The notes: generated by a model not told the origin, from the sequence alone. Counted from the first letter of the stretch, positions 1 through 7,133 are shown. The stretch: DNA of 10,724 bases from an uncultured Bacillota bacterium (GCA_947383065.1 CANDCB010000014.1:1-10724), one strand, 5' to 3'. Program-made: numbers and translations.

Positions 1-2
1 CA

Positions 3-3000
3 AAAACCGAGAAAGTTAAATTAGAAGTAAAAGTTAAAGAAGGCGTAGAGTTAATTGATTTTAATGATGAAATAACACTTCACCCAGCTGAAAATGATAT
101 TGAAATAAAATTTACTGACGACTTTGGTGAAAAAAGTCTTACAATAGTTATCTATGTTGGTCAACACCATGGAGCTGATGTCGATTCAGAAAATACTGGT
201 TATATATTTAATAAAATGTTAAGTCAAATAAAAGGTATCGAAACACTAAATGATTTAAATAATTTAGGCTTATTAGAAGAAATTGCTTTTAAAAATAATC
301 CAAAGTTTATGGACCATATAGGTGATTTGTGTTCTTATAAAAATTACATTATTAAACCATTAGAAAACGAAGAATTAGAACAAAATCTTGGTTATCCTTT
401 TGAAAAGTATGGAAATATGGAATATCGCTGGAAATTCCCATGGTGTCATGATAATTGTTTACAAATGTATGAAAACATTCCTAGTAAAACTTTTACTGAA
501 CATTTAGCTAATATCTACGATAATGGAAAACATGTTACGTTTATTGCTAAGAACAAAACAGGACTTAAAAATCTTTTTAAAATTGTTAGTTTTGCTAATA
601 CTAATTTTATTCAGCGTAATGCTAGAATCCCAAGAAAGTTAATTGAAGAAAATCGTGAAGGATTATTAGTTGGTAGTGCTTGTTTAAATGGTGAAATTTT
701 TTATTTATCTGAAACTAGAAGTGAAGAAGACTTAATGGAAGCAATGAAATTTTATGATTATATTGAAGTCCAACCACCAGAAAACTATTCTCATTTATTA
801 AGAGGTCATGATATTAATAATTTAGAACATCTAAAATATGGTTTAAAAAAGATTATTAAATGTGCTAAAAAATTAGGTAAAATAATTGTTGCTACTGGTG
901 ATGTCCATAATATAAATAAAGATGATAGATTATATAGAGAAATTATAGTTAATCAAAATGTCCCTGGTAAAGGAAGACATCCTTTAGCTCGCTATTTAAA
1001 TGGTAGTAGTAAACGAAATAATAATGAAGATAATATAAATAAATGCATAGAACAAGCATCTTCATGTGGAATAAATATAGGATTTATAGAAAAGAAAGTT
1101 TTAAAATACATTTATGTTCTTTCAAAAATAAAAAAGATTCCAATCACAGTTTTAAATTTAGCAGCTATATATTGCCCCGGAAAAAAAGAAGCTTTAGAAG
1201 AATCTTTTAAAGGTAAAGATGGCGATACTGAAAAATTAAAAACTATTTCCACAGTTTTAAGAAATTTAAAGGTTGCTGGAATTATTACAGAAAACGAAGG
1301 AGAATATTCTCTTAAAGGCAATTATAACGATTCTATAATGCCAACACAGGGTCACATTCCAAACCAATTTCTTAGAACAACAAAAGAAATGTTAGAAGAA
1401 TTTAGTTTTTTAGAAGATAAAGAATTAATTAAAGAAATAGTTATTGATAATCCAAATAAGATAATTGATGAATTAGAAGAAATTGAAGTTGTTGTTTATC
1501 CTGATAAACCATATTCTCCAATTATTGAGCACTCCCAAGAAACTTGTCGAGACTTGGTTTTTGATAAAGCTCATAGTATGTATGGTAATCCTTTACCAAG
1601 AAATATAGAAGAACGTATTGCTCAAGAATTTTATGGTGATAAAATCATGGGCCTTGTTACTGATAAAATAAAACTTGATAATCCAAATTTAACTGATGAA
1701 GAAATCGACGAGATTCTTCCTAATAAAATTCATGAAGTTATAATGAGTGGCTATGATGGTGTAGTTGAATTAATGAGTGATAAACTAATTAGAGAGTCTC
1801 CAGAATCATTAGAAAAAGAAGAAGCTATAAAAAAAGCTAAAGATGCTTTGGGAGGTATTATTGGCGGTGGCTTTGATGTTATTTATCTTATCGCCCAAAA
1901 ACTTGTTAAACATTCTAATGATGATGGATACTTAGTTGGTTCTCGTGGTTCAGTAGGTTCTTCATTTGTCGCAAGTATGATGGGTATCACTGAATGTAAT
2001 GGTCTACCAGCCCATTATTATTGTCCTAATTGCCAATATTCGGAGTTTCAAGATGAAAACGGTGTATCTTATAAAGAAAACTATGCTTCAGGCTTTGATT
2101 TACCAGCCAAAGAGTGTCCAAAATGTAATACTGTTATGATACATGAAGGAAATGATATGCCTTTTGCAACTTTCCTGGGTTTTAATGCTGATAAAGTTCC
2201 AGATATCGACCTTAATTTCTCAGGAGACAATCAAGCTTCGGCTCATGAATATACAAAAGTATTATTTGGGACAGATAACGTCTATCGTGCTGGGACTATA
2301 GGAACAGTTGCCGATAAAACAGCTTTTGGCTATGTTCAAGGATTTTATGAAGAACGACTACATGATATTTTAAAAATAGAAGCAGCCAGTTACGGCTTAC
2401 CAATTATGGGAAAAGATGACTTAAAGAAAAAAGGAGTTATAAAATCCTTTATCCGTGAACCAGAAATAGAAAGAATCTCTGTTGGATGTATGGATGTTAA
2501 AAGAACAACAGGACAGCACCCAGGAGGAATAGTTGTTGTTCCTGGTTACAAAGATATTTGGGATTTTACACCATTTCAGTATCCTGCCGATGATCCTACT
2601 AGTGCTTGGCGCACAACCCATTTTGATTACCATGCTATCGACGCTGACCTTTTAAAACTTGATATACTAGGACACGATGATCCAACCGTTTTAAGAATGC
2701 TTCAAGATTTATCTGGTTTAGATGTTACTAAAATTGATTTAGGAGATCCAGATACAATGAAAATCTTTACAGGTCCAGAAATATTAGGAGTTGACCGCTA
2801 TAAATTACGTGGATTAACTGATAAAAATGGTCAAAAATATTGCCCAACCGGAACATTAGGTGTTCCAGAATTTGGTACCTCATTTTTATTAGGAATGCTT
2901 GAGGAAACAAAACCAACCACTTTTGCCGAACTTATTAAAATTTCGGGTCTATCTCACGGAACAGATGTCTGGCTTGGTAATGCTAGAGATTTATGTACTC

Positions 3001-3770
3001 CAGATGAAGCTGGAAATATTCAAGTGCCTTTTAAAAATGTTATAGGATGTCGTGATGATATTATGGTTAACTTAATTGCTTGGGGTATGAAACCAGCCAA
3101 AGCTTTTAAAATAATGGAATTTGTTCGTAAAGGCAAAGCTTCAAAAGATCCAGTAACATGGGCTGACCATGCCGCTACCATGAAAGAAGCCAATATTCCC
3201 GAATGGTATATAGAATCTTGCCGTAAAATAAAATACATGTTCCCTAAAGCCCATGCTACAGCTTATGTAACATCAGCTTTTAGAATAGCTTGGTTTAAAG
3301 TTCACCATCCAATTTGGTATTATTGTGCCTACTTATCAATCCGTCGTGATCAATTTGATATTGAATCAATGGTAAAAGGTGAAGACGCTATTAGAGCCAA
3401 GATTGATGAAATAGATGCCAAAGGTAATTCTGCTAGCAATAAAGAAGTTGACACAAGAGATACATTATGTTTATGTTTAGAAATGGTATGTCGAGGATTC
3501 TATTTTAAAAATATCGATGTTGATAAAAGTGATGGTAAAAAATTTATTATTACAGAAGATCAAAAAGGTTTAATTATACCATTTAGAGCTCTAGATGGTC
3601 TTGGTGAAAATGTTGCTGAAGCAATAGTTAAAGCCCGTCAAGGAGGTCCATTTATCTCAATGGAAGATTTAAGAACACGAGGCAAAGTAAACACAAGTGC
3701 CATGGAAAAACTAAAAGCTTTAGGATGCTTAGATAATATGTCAGAAAGTAATCAATTAAGTTTATTTTAG
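3..3770 (+). CDS. polC: DNA polymerase III alpha subunit, PolC type (5'-partial, insert-rich)
   Basis: Replicative polymerase of low-GC Gram-positives, adding dNTPs at the fork. The frame is open from base 3, so the gene is cut by the window edge. The Met at 216 lies inside the exonuclease domain, has no Shine-Dalgarno, and is not the start. Visible in order: Exo III motif HHGADVDSENTG (162-197); the C-terminal half of the PHP domain (about 530-1600, with NKTGLKNLF, IEVQPPE and VATGDVH); GSRGSVGSS (about 1941-1967); a four-Cys zinc site (CPNC at 2022 and CPKC near 2115); catalytic D-x-D of PDIDLNFSG (2202-2210) with the third Asp in LKLDILGHDD (2661); KRTTGQHPGG; FPKAHA; and a C-terminal beta-clamp-binding QLSLF (3753-3767). 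Compared with B. subtilis PolC recalled from memory, it has insertions near 267-522, 1005-1337 and 1632-1850. The first ~53 codons (3-161) do not resemble the exonuclease. Polymerase catalysis looks intact. Identity is very secure. Confidence 0.97.
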   Translation, partial: KTEKVKLEVKVKEGVELIDFNDEITLHPAENDIEIKFTDDFGEKSLTIVIYVGQHHGADVDSENTGYIFNKMLSQIKGIETLNDLNNLGLLEEIAFKNNPKFMDHIGDLCSYKNYIIKPLENEELEQNLGYPFEKYGNMEYRWKFPWCHDNCLQMYENIPSKTFTEHLANIYDNGKHVTFIAKNKTGLKNLFKIVSFANTNFIQRNARIPRKLIEENREGLLVGSACLNGEIFYLSETRSEEDLMEAMKFYDYIEVQPPENYSHLLRGHDINNLEHLKYGLKKIIKCAKKLGKIIVATGDVHNINKDDRLYREIIVNQNVPGKGRHPLARYLNGSSKRNNNEDNINKCIEQASSCGINIGFIEKKVLKYIYVLSKIKKIPITVLNLAAIYCPGKKEALEESFKGKDGDTEKLKTISTVLRNLKVAGIITENEGEYSLKGNYNDSIMPTQGHIPNQFLRTTKEMLEEFSFLEDKELIKEIVIDNPNKIIDELEEIEVVVYPDKPYSPIIEHSQETCRDLVFDKAHSMYGNPLPRNIEERIAQEFYGDKIMGLVTDKIKLDNPNLTDEEIDEILPNKIHEVIMSGYDGVVELMSDKLIRESPESLEKEEAIKKAKDALGGIIGGGFDVIYLIAQKLVKHSNDDGYLVGSRGSVGSSFVASMMGITECNGLPAHYYCPNCQYSEFQDENGVSYKENYASGFDLPAKECPKCNTVMIHEGNDMPFATFLGFNADKVPDIDLNFSGDNQASAHEYTKVLFGTDNVYRAGTIGTVADKTAFGYVQGFYEERLHDILKIEAASYGLPIMGKDDLKKKGVIKSFIREPEIERISVGCMDVKRTTGQHPGGIVVVPGYKDIWDFTPFQYPADDPTSAWRTTHFDYHAIDADLLKLDILGHDDPTVLRMLQDLSGLDVTKIDLGDPDTMKIFTGPEILGVDRYKLRGLTDKNGQKYCPTGTLGVPEFGTSFLLGMLEETKPTTFAELIKISGLSHGTDVWLGNARDLCTPDEAGNIQVPFKNVIGCRDDIMVNLIAWGMKPAKAFKIMEFVRKGKASKDPVTWADHAATMKEANIPEWYIESCRKIKYMFPKAHATAYVTSAFRIAWFKVHHPIWYYCAYLSIRRDQFDIESMVKGEDAIRAKIDEIDAKGNSASNKEVDTRDTLCLCLEMVCRGFYFKNIDVDKSDGKKFIITEDQKGLIIPFRALDGLGENVAEAIVKARQGGPFISMEDLRTRGKVNTSAMEKLKALGCLDNMSESNQLSLF

Positions 3771-3798
3771 AAAAACTAAGAAAAGAGGAAAAATTTTT

Positions 3799-4206
3799 AT
3801 GGAAAATTATGATGAAAATATAGAAGATATAAAAGAAAATAATATTGAGATAGAACCCTTATTTACTGAATATGTTGACTTTGAAACATTTAGTAAATCA
3901 GACTTTAGAGCTGTAAAAATTAAAGATTGTGAAGAAGTCCCTAAAAGTAAAAAGCTTTTAAAATTCACTCTTGATGATGGTACAGCAACAGAGAGAATTA
4001 TTTTAAGTGGAATTAAAGAATACTATAATCCAGCCGATTTAATTGGTAAAACAGCAATAGCAATTCTTAATTTACCACCACGTAGCATGATGGGGCTAGT
4101 TTCTTCTGGCATGTTAATTTCTGCAGTTCACAATGAAAATGGTCAAGAGAAATTAAACTTATTATTAGTAGATGATAATATTCCCGCAGGTGCTAAATTA
4201 TATTAA
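3799..4206 (+). CDS. tRNA-binding domain protein (MetRS beta/CsaA-like OB fold)
   Basis: A 135-residue free-standing EMAPII/Trbp111-type OB-fold protein of the kind found as the C-terminal tRNA-binding module of methionyl-tRNA synthetase, or as separate MetG-beta/CsaA proteins. Key signs are DFRAVKIKDCEEVPKSKKLLKF near residues 37-58, the IILSGIKEYY segment, and the family core LPPRSMMGLVSSGML (about residues 93-107), ending DDNIPAGAKLY. The usual Glu in the G-x-x-S-E-G-M stretch is Ser here. The first ~30 residues are acidic and probably disordered. The start is supported by GAGG at 3785-3788, ten bases upstream. It begins 28 bases after the polC stop with no visible promoter, so it is probably in the polC transcript. 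Whether it acts with MetRS or as a general tRNA-binding factor cannot be told from sequence. Full family length, no damage seen. Confidence 0.85.
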   Translation: MENYDENIEDIKENNIEIEPLFTEYVDFETFSKSDFRAVKIKDCEEVPKSKKLLKFTLDDGTATERIILSGIKEYYNPADLIGKTAIAILNLPPRSMMGLVSSGMLISAVHNENGQEKLNLLLVDDNIPAGAKLY

Positions 4207-4291
4207 AAATAATTTTCTATATTACATATTTAATATTGCATATAATATAAATTTAAACTTATAAAATAATAATTATATTATTTTAAAAACT

Positions 4292-4325
4292 AAAAAAATA
4301 AGATAAAATTTAATCTTATTTTTTT
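4292..4325 (+). terminator. AT-rich intrinsic terminator of the polC unit
   Basis: A perfect 13-bp inverted repeat (arms 4292-4304 and 4313-4325) with an 8-base loop. The right arm ends in seven T, so the U-tract is also part of the stem. It has only two G-C pairs, so it is weak by usual standards, but it lies 86 bases after the tRNA-binding gene and before the next promoter. Confidence 0.5.
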
Positions 4326-4360
4326 AATAAAAAGATTTTTAGAAAATTTCATACTTAAAT

Positions 4361-4390
4361 TTGTAACAAATAAAAAATCTATGATAAAAT
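4361..4390 (+). promoter_or_regulatory. SigA-type promoter for the PF06541 membrane protein gene
   Basis: TTGTAA at 4361-4366, 18-base spacer, TAAAAT at 4385-4390, with an extended TG two bases upstream of the -10 box. Predicted start near 4397 gives a leader of about 90 bases holding the 4409-4470 inverted repeat. Confidence 0.5.
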
Positions 4391-4408
4391 CAACTTCATA
4401 AAAAAGCC

Positions 4409-4470
4409 ATTTAATATTTTATTGATTAACTGCCCAAAACACTTTTAATTTATAACATAAAATATTAAAT
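4409..4470 (+). repeat. 14-bp inverted repeat in the leader of the membrane protein gene
   Basis: Arms ATTTAATATTTTAT (4409-4422) and ATAAAATATTAAAT (4457-4470) are perfect inverse complements with a 34-base spacer, ending 19 bases before the ATG. They are entirely A/T, so the pairing is weak and could arise by chance in such AT-rich DNA. Possible readings are a leader hairpin or a dyad operator. The rest of the 283-base gap (4207-4489) holds only the terminator and promoter listed here. Confidence 0.35.
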
Positions 4471-4489
4471 AGTAAAAGAGAGTGTTTTT

Positions 4490-5083
4490 ATGAATTCAAA
4501 ATTATTTAAAAAATATGCCTTTGTTTTTCTTCTTTTTATAATTGGAAGTTTTATTGGTTTTGCCCATGAAAATTTACTAACTTTAATAAAGGGGCACTAT
4601 CATTTAAGACAAGGCTTATTATATGCTCCATTAATTCCTATATACGGTTTGGGATTACTTGTTTTTTATGCTATTTATAGTAATTTAAATATAAATAGTA
4701 AAAACAAATTCTTAGAAATAATCTATATATTTCTAATTGGCTTATTTGTGGGAGGAATTACTGAATATTTATGTTCTTTTTTCCAAGAGAAAATATTTGG
4801 AACTATTTCCTGGGATTATTCTTACTTGAAATTTAATTTAAATGGTCGTACGAGTTTATTTCATGCTAGTTTTTGGGGATTATCAGGAGTTTTATTTTAT
4901 GAATTTGTTCTTCCAGTTTTAAAAAAGCTTAAAAAACTTTTAGATTCTAACTGGCTTAAGATTGTTACAATAATTTTAAGTATCTGTTTATTATTTGACT
5001 GTTCAATAAGTACAATTGCTTGTTTACGTCAAACACAAAGACGTAATGGCATTATGCTCAGAATAAAGTCGAAGAATTTTTAG
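4490..5083 (+). CDS. PF06541-family 'putative ABC transporter permease' membrane protein, frameshifted near its 3' end
   Basis: A 197-residue integral membrane protein with about five hydrophobic segments (near residues 9-27, 45-64, 75-98, 122-142 and 156-178). It fits the PF06541 (CmpB-like) family, annotated as ABC transporter permease although the function is not established. Recognisable signs are LYAPLIPIYGLG, GGITEYLCSFFQEKIFG, WDYS, the FNLNGRTSLFHASFWG segment, and RQTQRRNG near the end. After Ile188 the frame drifts into MLRIKSKNF and stops at 5083. The expected family C-terminus (NKVEEFLDYYYPDE) is encoded in the -1 frame immediately downstream, to 5145. Restoring one base (ATTATG to ATTTATG near 5051-5055) gives a 218-residue protein. 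The start has only a weak GAGAG ribosome site. The shortened protein keeps all its membrane segments, so activity is unclear. Confidence 0.8.
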   Translation: MNSKLFKKYAFVFLLFIIGSFIGFAHENLLTLIKGHYHLRQGLLYAPLIPIYGLGLLVFYAIYSNLNINSKNKFLEIIYIFLIGLFVGGITEYLCSFFQEKIFGTISWDYSYLKFNLNGRTSLFHASFWGLSGVLFYEFVLPVLKKLKKLLDSNWLKIVTIILSICLLFDCSISTIACLRQTQRRNGIMLRIKSKNF

Positions 5084-5145
5084 ATTATTATTATCCAGAT
5101 GAAACTATAAACCGTGTCTATAATAACGCTTCAATAATTAAATAG
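5056..5145 (+). other. Displaced C-terminal coding segment of the PF06541 gene (-1 frame)
   Basis: Read from 5056 this segment gives 29 residues beginning AQNKVEEFLD and continuing YYYPDE, then stops at TAG 5143-5145. This matches the cytoplasmic tail I recall from PF06541 proteins, where RRN is followed by a K-x-x-E-F-L-D-x-x-Y-P-D-E type sequence. It has no start codon or ribosome site of its own. The upstream CDS would run into it if one T were restored in the TT at 5052-5053. No X-XXY-YYZ slippery heptamer is present, so I favour a real or sequencing indel over programmed frameshifting. Confidence 0.75.
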
Positions 5146-5164
5146 ATTTAAAGACATAAAAAAT

Positions 5165-5193
5165 TTGCTTATTTTATTATTTATGCTTATAAT
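5165..5193 (+). promoter_or_regulatory. SigA-type promoter of the Fic gene
   Basis: TTGCTT (5165-5170), 17-base spacer, perfect TATAAT (5188-5193). Predicted transcription start near 5200 leaves a leader of about 20 bases containing the ribosome site. The TTG at 5165 is therefore the -35 box rather than a start codon for the open frame that reads through it. Confidence 0.75.
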
Positions 5194-5218
5194 ACATATT
5201 ATTTTAAGGGGGGAATAT

Positions 5219-6355
5219 ATGTTAAATTTCAAAAGGGAGTCTTTACCATTAAAAACAACTACTGGTCGTCTTCTAACTTTAAATAGAGAATTTTTAGAAG
5301 ACTTAGTACACGAATTAGAAGAATTTCTAGAAAATGAACATTTTATGAATAATAGAACTTTTTCTAAAAAGGTTATGTTCACACATGAAATAAAAGCCAA
5401 TAACACCGTTGAGGGAATAAATGATTCTGTAACTTTAATCGAAAGAGTAATTGACGACGCCAAAGCCGTAATTGACTCAGAAAGAAGAAATAGAATTATT
5501 AACTTATATAATGGCTATAAATATATCTTAGGCGGAAAAGAAATAACTGCGGAAAATGTTGGCGAATTATATAAAATTCTTAGCCGAGGTTTATTATGCC
5601 ACAGTGATTCTACACGTATGGGAGAACTTTATAGAACTGCTCCGGTTTATATACTTAGAAATGGTCGACTAGATGGAACAATGGATGAAGGAGTATTAGC
5701 TGAAAATATTCCTGAGTATATGGAAAACTTCTTTTCATATGTTAATGATGGCAAAACTTTTGATTCACCTACAGATTATTTTATCAAATCTCAGATTATG
5801 CATTTTTACTTTGTGTATATTCACCCTTATTTTGATATAAATGGTCGTACTAGTAGAACAGTAGCTATGTGGTATTTACTTAATAATGGTATTTATCCTT
5901 ATATTATCTTTAATAGGGGAATAAATTTTGATTCAACTTATGATAAAGTTATTAGAGAATGTAAAGATAGACATGAACTTACTAAATTCTTAAGATATAT
6001 GTTATTAAATGTTAAAAAAGAATTAGAAAAAGAATATTTAACTCACCATTTTCAAGAAATGTCATGCCGAAAATGGAGTACCTTAGATTATCAAACCTTG
6101 GAGTATATTTTATCAATGCGAGGAAATAAAACTGTCCTAGACTTTACTGAATTTTATAATAATTTCAATGATAAAAAACGTGCTAAAGAAGTATTTGAAA
6201 CTATGATATTACCAATGATTGATGATGGTACTATTGACGTAGTAAGAAATACCAAAAAAAGAATGTTTGATGACATACCTAATGTCGAATTCGCTCTTAG
6301 TCAAAGTAGAATGTCTGAAATAGATACAAGTAAAGTAAAAAGACTTGTTATATAA
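5219..6355 (+). CDS. Fic family protein (probable protein adenylyltransferase)
   Basis: A 378-residue Fic protein. The family usually transfers AMP from ATP to a Ser/Thr/Tyr of a target protein; the target here is unknown. Start ATG 5219 is chosen because AAGGGGGG lies just upstream and the promoter -10 box sits inside any longer reading. The Fic core is HPYFDINGRTSR (residues 202-213): catalytic His202, acidic Asp206, Asn208 and the GRxxR anion hole are kept. The usual Phe is Tyr204 and the usual Gly before Asn is Ile207. An N-terminal HEIKANNTVEG (residues 56-66) corresponds to the inhibitory helix of class II Fic proteins, with Glu65 as the autoinhibitory Glu; the usual Ser/Thr four residues before it is Asn61. 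The C-terminal ~100 residues are probably a winged helix. The gene stands alone, with its own promoter and terminator and no antitoxin-like partner, consistent with cis-inhibition. Confidence 0.92.
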   Translation: MLNFKRESLPLKTTTGRLLTLNREFLEDLVHELEEFLENEHFMNNRTFSKKVMFTHEIKANNTVEGINDSVTLIERVIDDAKAVIDSERRNRIINLYNGYKYILGGKEITAENVGELYKILSRGLLCHSDSTRMGELYRTAPVYILRNGRLDGTMDEGVLAENIPEYMENFFSYVNDGKTFDSPTDYFIKSQIMHFYFVYIHPYFDINGRTSRTVAMWYLLNNGIYPYIIFNRGINFDSTYDKVIRECKDRHELTKFLRYMLLNVKKELEKEYLTHHFQEMSCRKWSTLDYQTLEYILSMRGNKTVLDFTEFYNNFNDKKRAKEVFETMILPMIDDGTIDVVRNTKKRMFDDIPNVEFALSQSRMSEIDTSKVKRLVI

Positions 6356-6380
6356 GAAACCTTTTTGTGTTTCTTTTTTT
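6354..6380 (+). terminator. Intrinsic terminator of the Fic gene
   Basis: Stem AAGAAAC (6354-6360) / GTTTCTT (6369-6375), 8-base loop, then TTTTT. The 5' arm begins within the Fic TAA stop codon (6353-6355). Confidence 0.75.
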
Positions 6381-6401
6381 ATTAAATCTATAACATAATA
6401 G

Positions 6402-6430
6402 TTGGGATTTTTAATTATTTAAGATATAAT
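6402..6430 (+). promoter_or_regulatory. SigA-type promoter of the NUDIX gene
   Basis: TTGGGA (6402-6407), 17-base spacer, TATAAT (6425-6430). Predicted start near 6437 gives a leader of about 85 bases, longer than most in this window. A 13-base stretch ATAATATAAAAGA occurs at 6426-6438 and again at 6486-6498; the second copy could hold an alternative -10 box but lacks a clear -35. Confidence 0.6.
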
Positions 6431-6522
6431 ATAAAAGAATGAATATATTTCTTTTTATTATTAAAAAATTTAAGTTTTTAAAAAAATAATATAAAAGATT
6501 ATTACAAGATAGGAGATAGTTT

Positions 6523-7122
6523 ATGGAATATTTAGACGCATATGATGAGTTTGAAAATTATTTAGGAAAATTCCCTCGTGATGAAGTTCATGAAAAAGGA
6601 ATGTGGCATAATACAGTTCACTGTTGGTTATATGATAATAACAAAAATGTTTACTTCCAAGTAAGAAGTGATGCTGATAAACTTTATACAACCTCATCTG
6701 GTCATGTCAGAGCAGGGGAGACCTTAAAAGAAGCTTTCGGCCGCGAAGTAAAAGAAGAAATTGGTGTGGATGTTGATTATGACAAAGCTGAATTAATACG
6801 TGTCAATCACTGGCAAATGGATAGTGAAAAAAATGGCAAAAAAATATTTGATCGTGCTTTTGCCAATATTCATATTCTAAATATAGGTGAAGGTAACTTA
6901 GACTTTAAATTCTTAGATGGTGAAGTAAATGGCATAATAAAATTAAATGCTAATGATACTTTAAAATTATTTCATGATGAGGTAAAAGAAATAAAAGGGG
7001 AATTCATAGGTAACGATAAAAAAGAACAAAGAGTTATTCATAAAGAAGATTTTCTAGTATGGAGTCATGAAGAAATAAATAAAAAGTTTGGTTATATTGT
7101 TGAAGCGATTTCTAATAAATGA
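6523..7122 (+). CDS. NUDIX hydrolase
   Basis: A 199-residue NUDIX protein. The box at residues 60-82 (6700-6768) fits G-x5-E-x7-REU-x-EE-x-GU exactly, with RE and EE as the metal ligands (GREVKEEIGV at its end). The enzyme should hydrolyse a nucleoside-diphosphate-linked substrate with Mg2+. The early W-H-N-T-V-H-C-W-L segment and the HWQ stretch resemble the IPP-isomerase-like/YfcD branch more than MutT, so the substrate may not be a simple dNTP. About 60 residues follow the core, including a lysine/glutamate-rich stretch and an LVWSHEEINKKFGYI tail. The start has AGGAGA six bases upstream. TGA is the stop and lies inside the terminator hairpin. The gene is monocistronic. Substrate unknown. 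Confidence 0.9.
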   Translation: MEYLDAYDEFENYLGKFPRDEVHEKGMWHNTVHCWLYDNNKNVYFQVRSDADKLYTTSSGHVRAGETLKEAFGREVKEEIGVDVDYDKAELIRVNHWQMDSEKNGKKIFDRAFANIHILNIGEGNLDFKFLDGEVNGIIKLNANDTLKLFHDEVKEIKGEFIGNDKKEQRVIHKEDFLVWSHEEINKKFGYIVEAISNK

Positions 7123-7133
7123 AATCGCTTTTT
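7103..7133 (+). terminator. Intrinsic terminator of the NUDIX gene
   Basis: Perfect 10-bp stem AAGCGATTTC (7103-7112) / GAAATCGCTT (7121-7130) with an 8-base loop and a short T-run to 7133. The last codons and the TGA stop (7120-7122) are part of the hairpin. Confidence 0.85.

Noticed and set aside
216..218. ATG at 216 as the start of polC
   Set aside because: The frame is open upstream to base 3, no Shine-Dalgarno precedes 216, and the Met is inside the helix after the Exo III motif.
5048..5060. Programmed -1 ribosomal frameshift in the PF06541 gene
   Set aside because: No slippery heptamer and no obvious downstream stimulatory structure. A one-T indel explains the data more simply.
5165..5218. 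TTG 5165 as the start of the Fic gene, adding a hydrophobic leader
   Set aside because: TTGCTT there is the -35 box of a TTGCTT-17-TATAAT promoter, and a strong ribosome site precedes ATG 5219.
5131..5463. Minus-strand open frame of about 110 codons opposite the Fic gene
   Set aside because: It lies fully in antisense to a clear promoter and the Fic N-terminus, and its translation shows no recognisable domain. The other antisense frames over polC, tmcAL and the YHYH gene were dismissed for the same reason.
6426..6498. 13-base direct repeat ATAATATAAAAGA (6426-6438 and 6486-6498) as a regulatory repeat
   Set aside because: Low-complexity A/T sequence with two copies only, one of them part of a -10 region.
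7120..7122. TGA read as Trp (Mycoplasma code)
   Set aside because: TGA closes the NUDIX gene within its terminator and ylbN at the rpmF ribosome site, and Trp positions in PolC and Fic use TGG.
5219..7122. Fic plus NUDIX as a toxin-antitoxin or defence pair
   Set aside because: Each has its own promoter and the Fic gene ends in a terminator. Fic carries its own inhibitory helix, and nothing links the two beyond adjacency.
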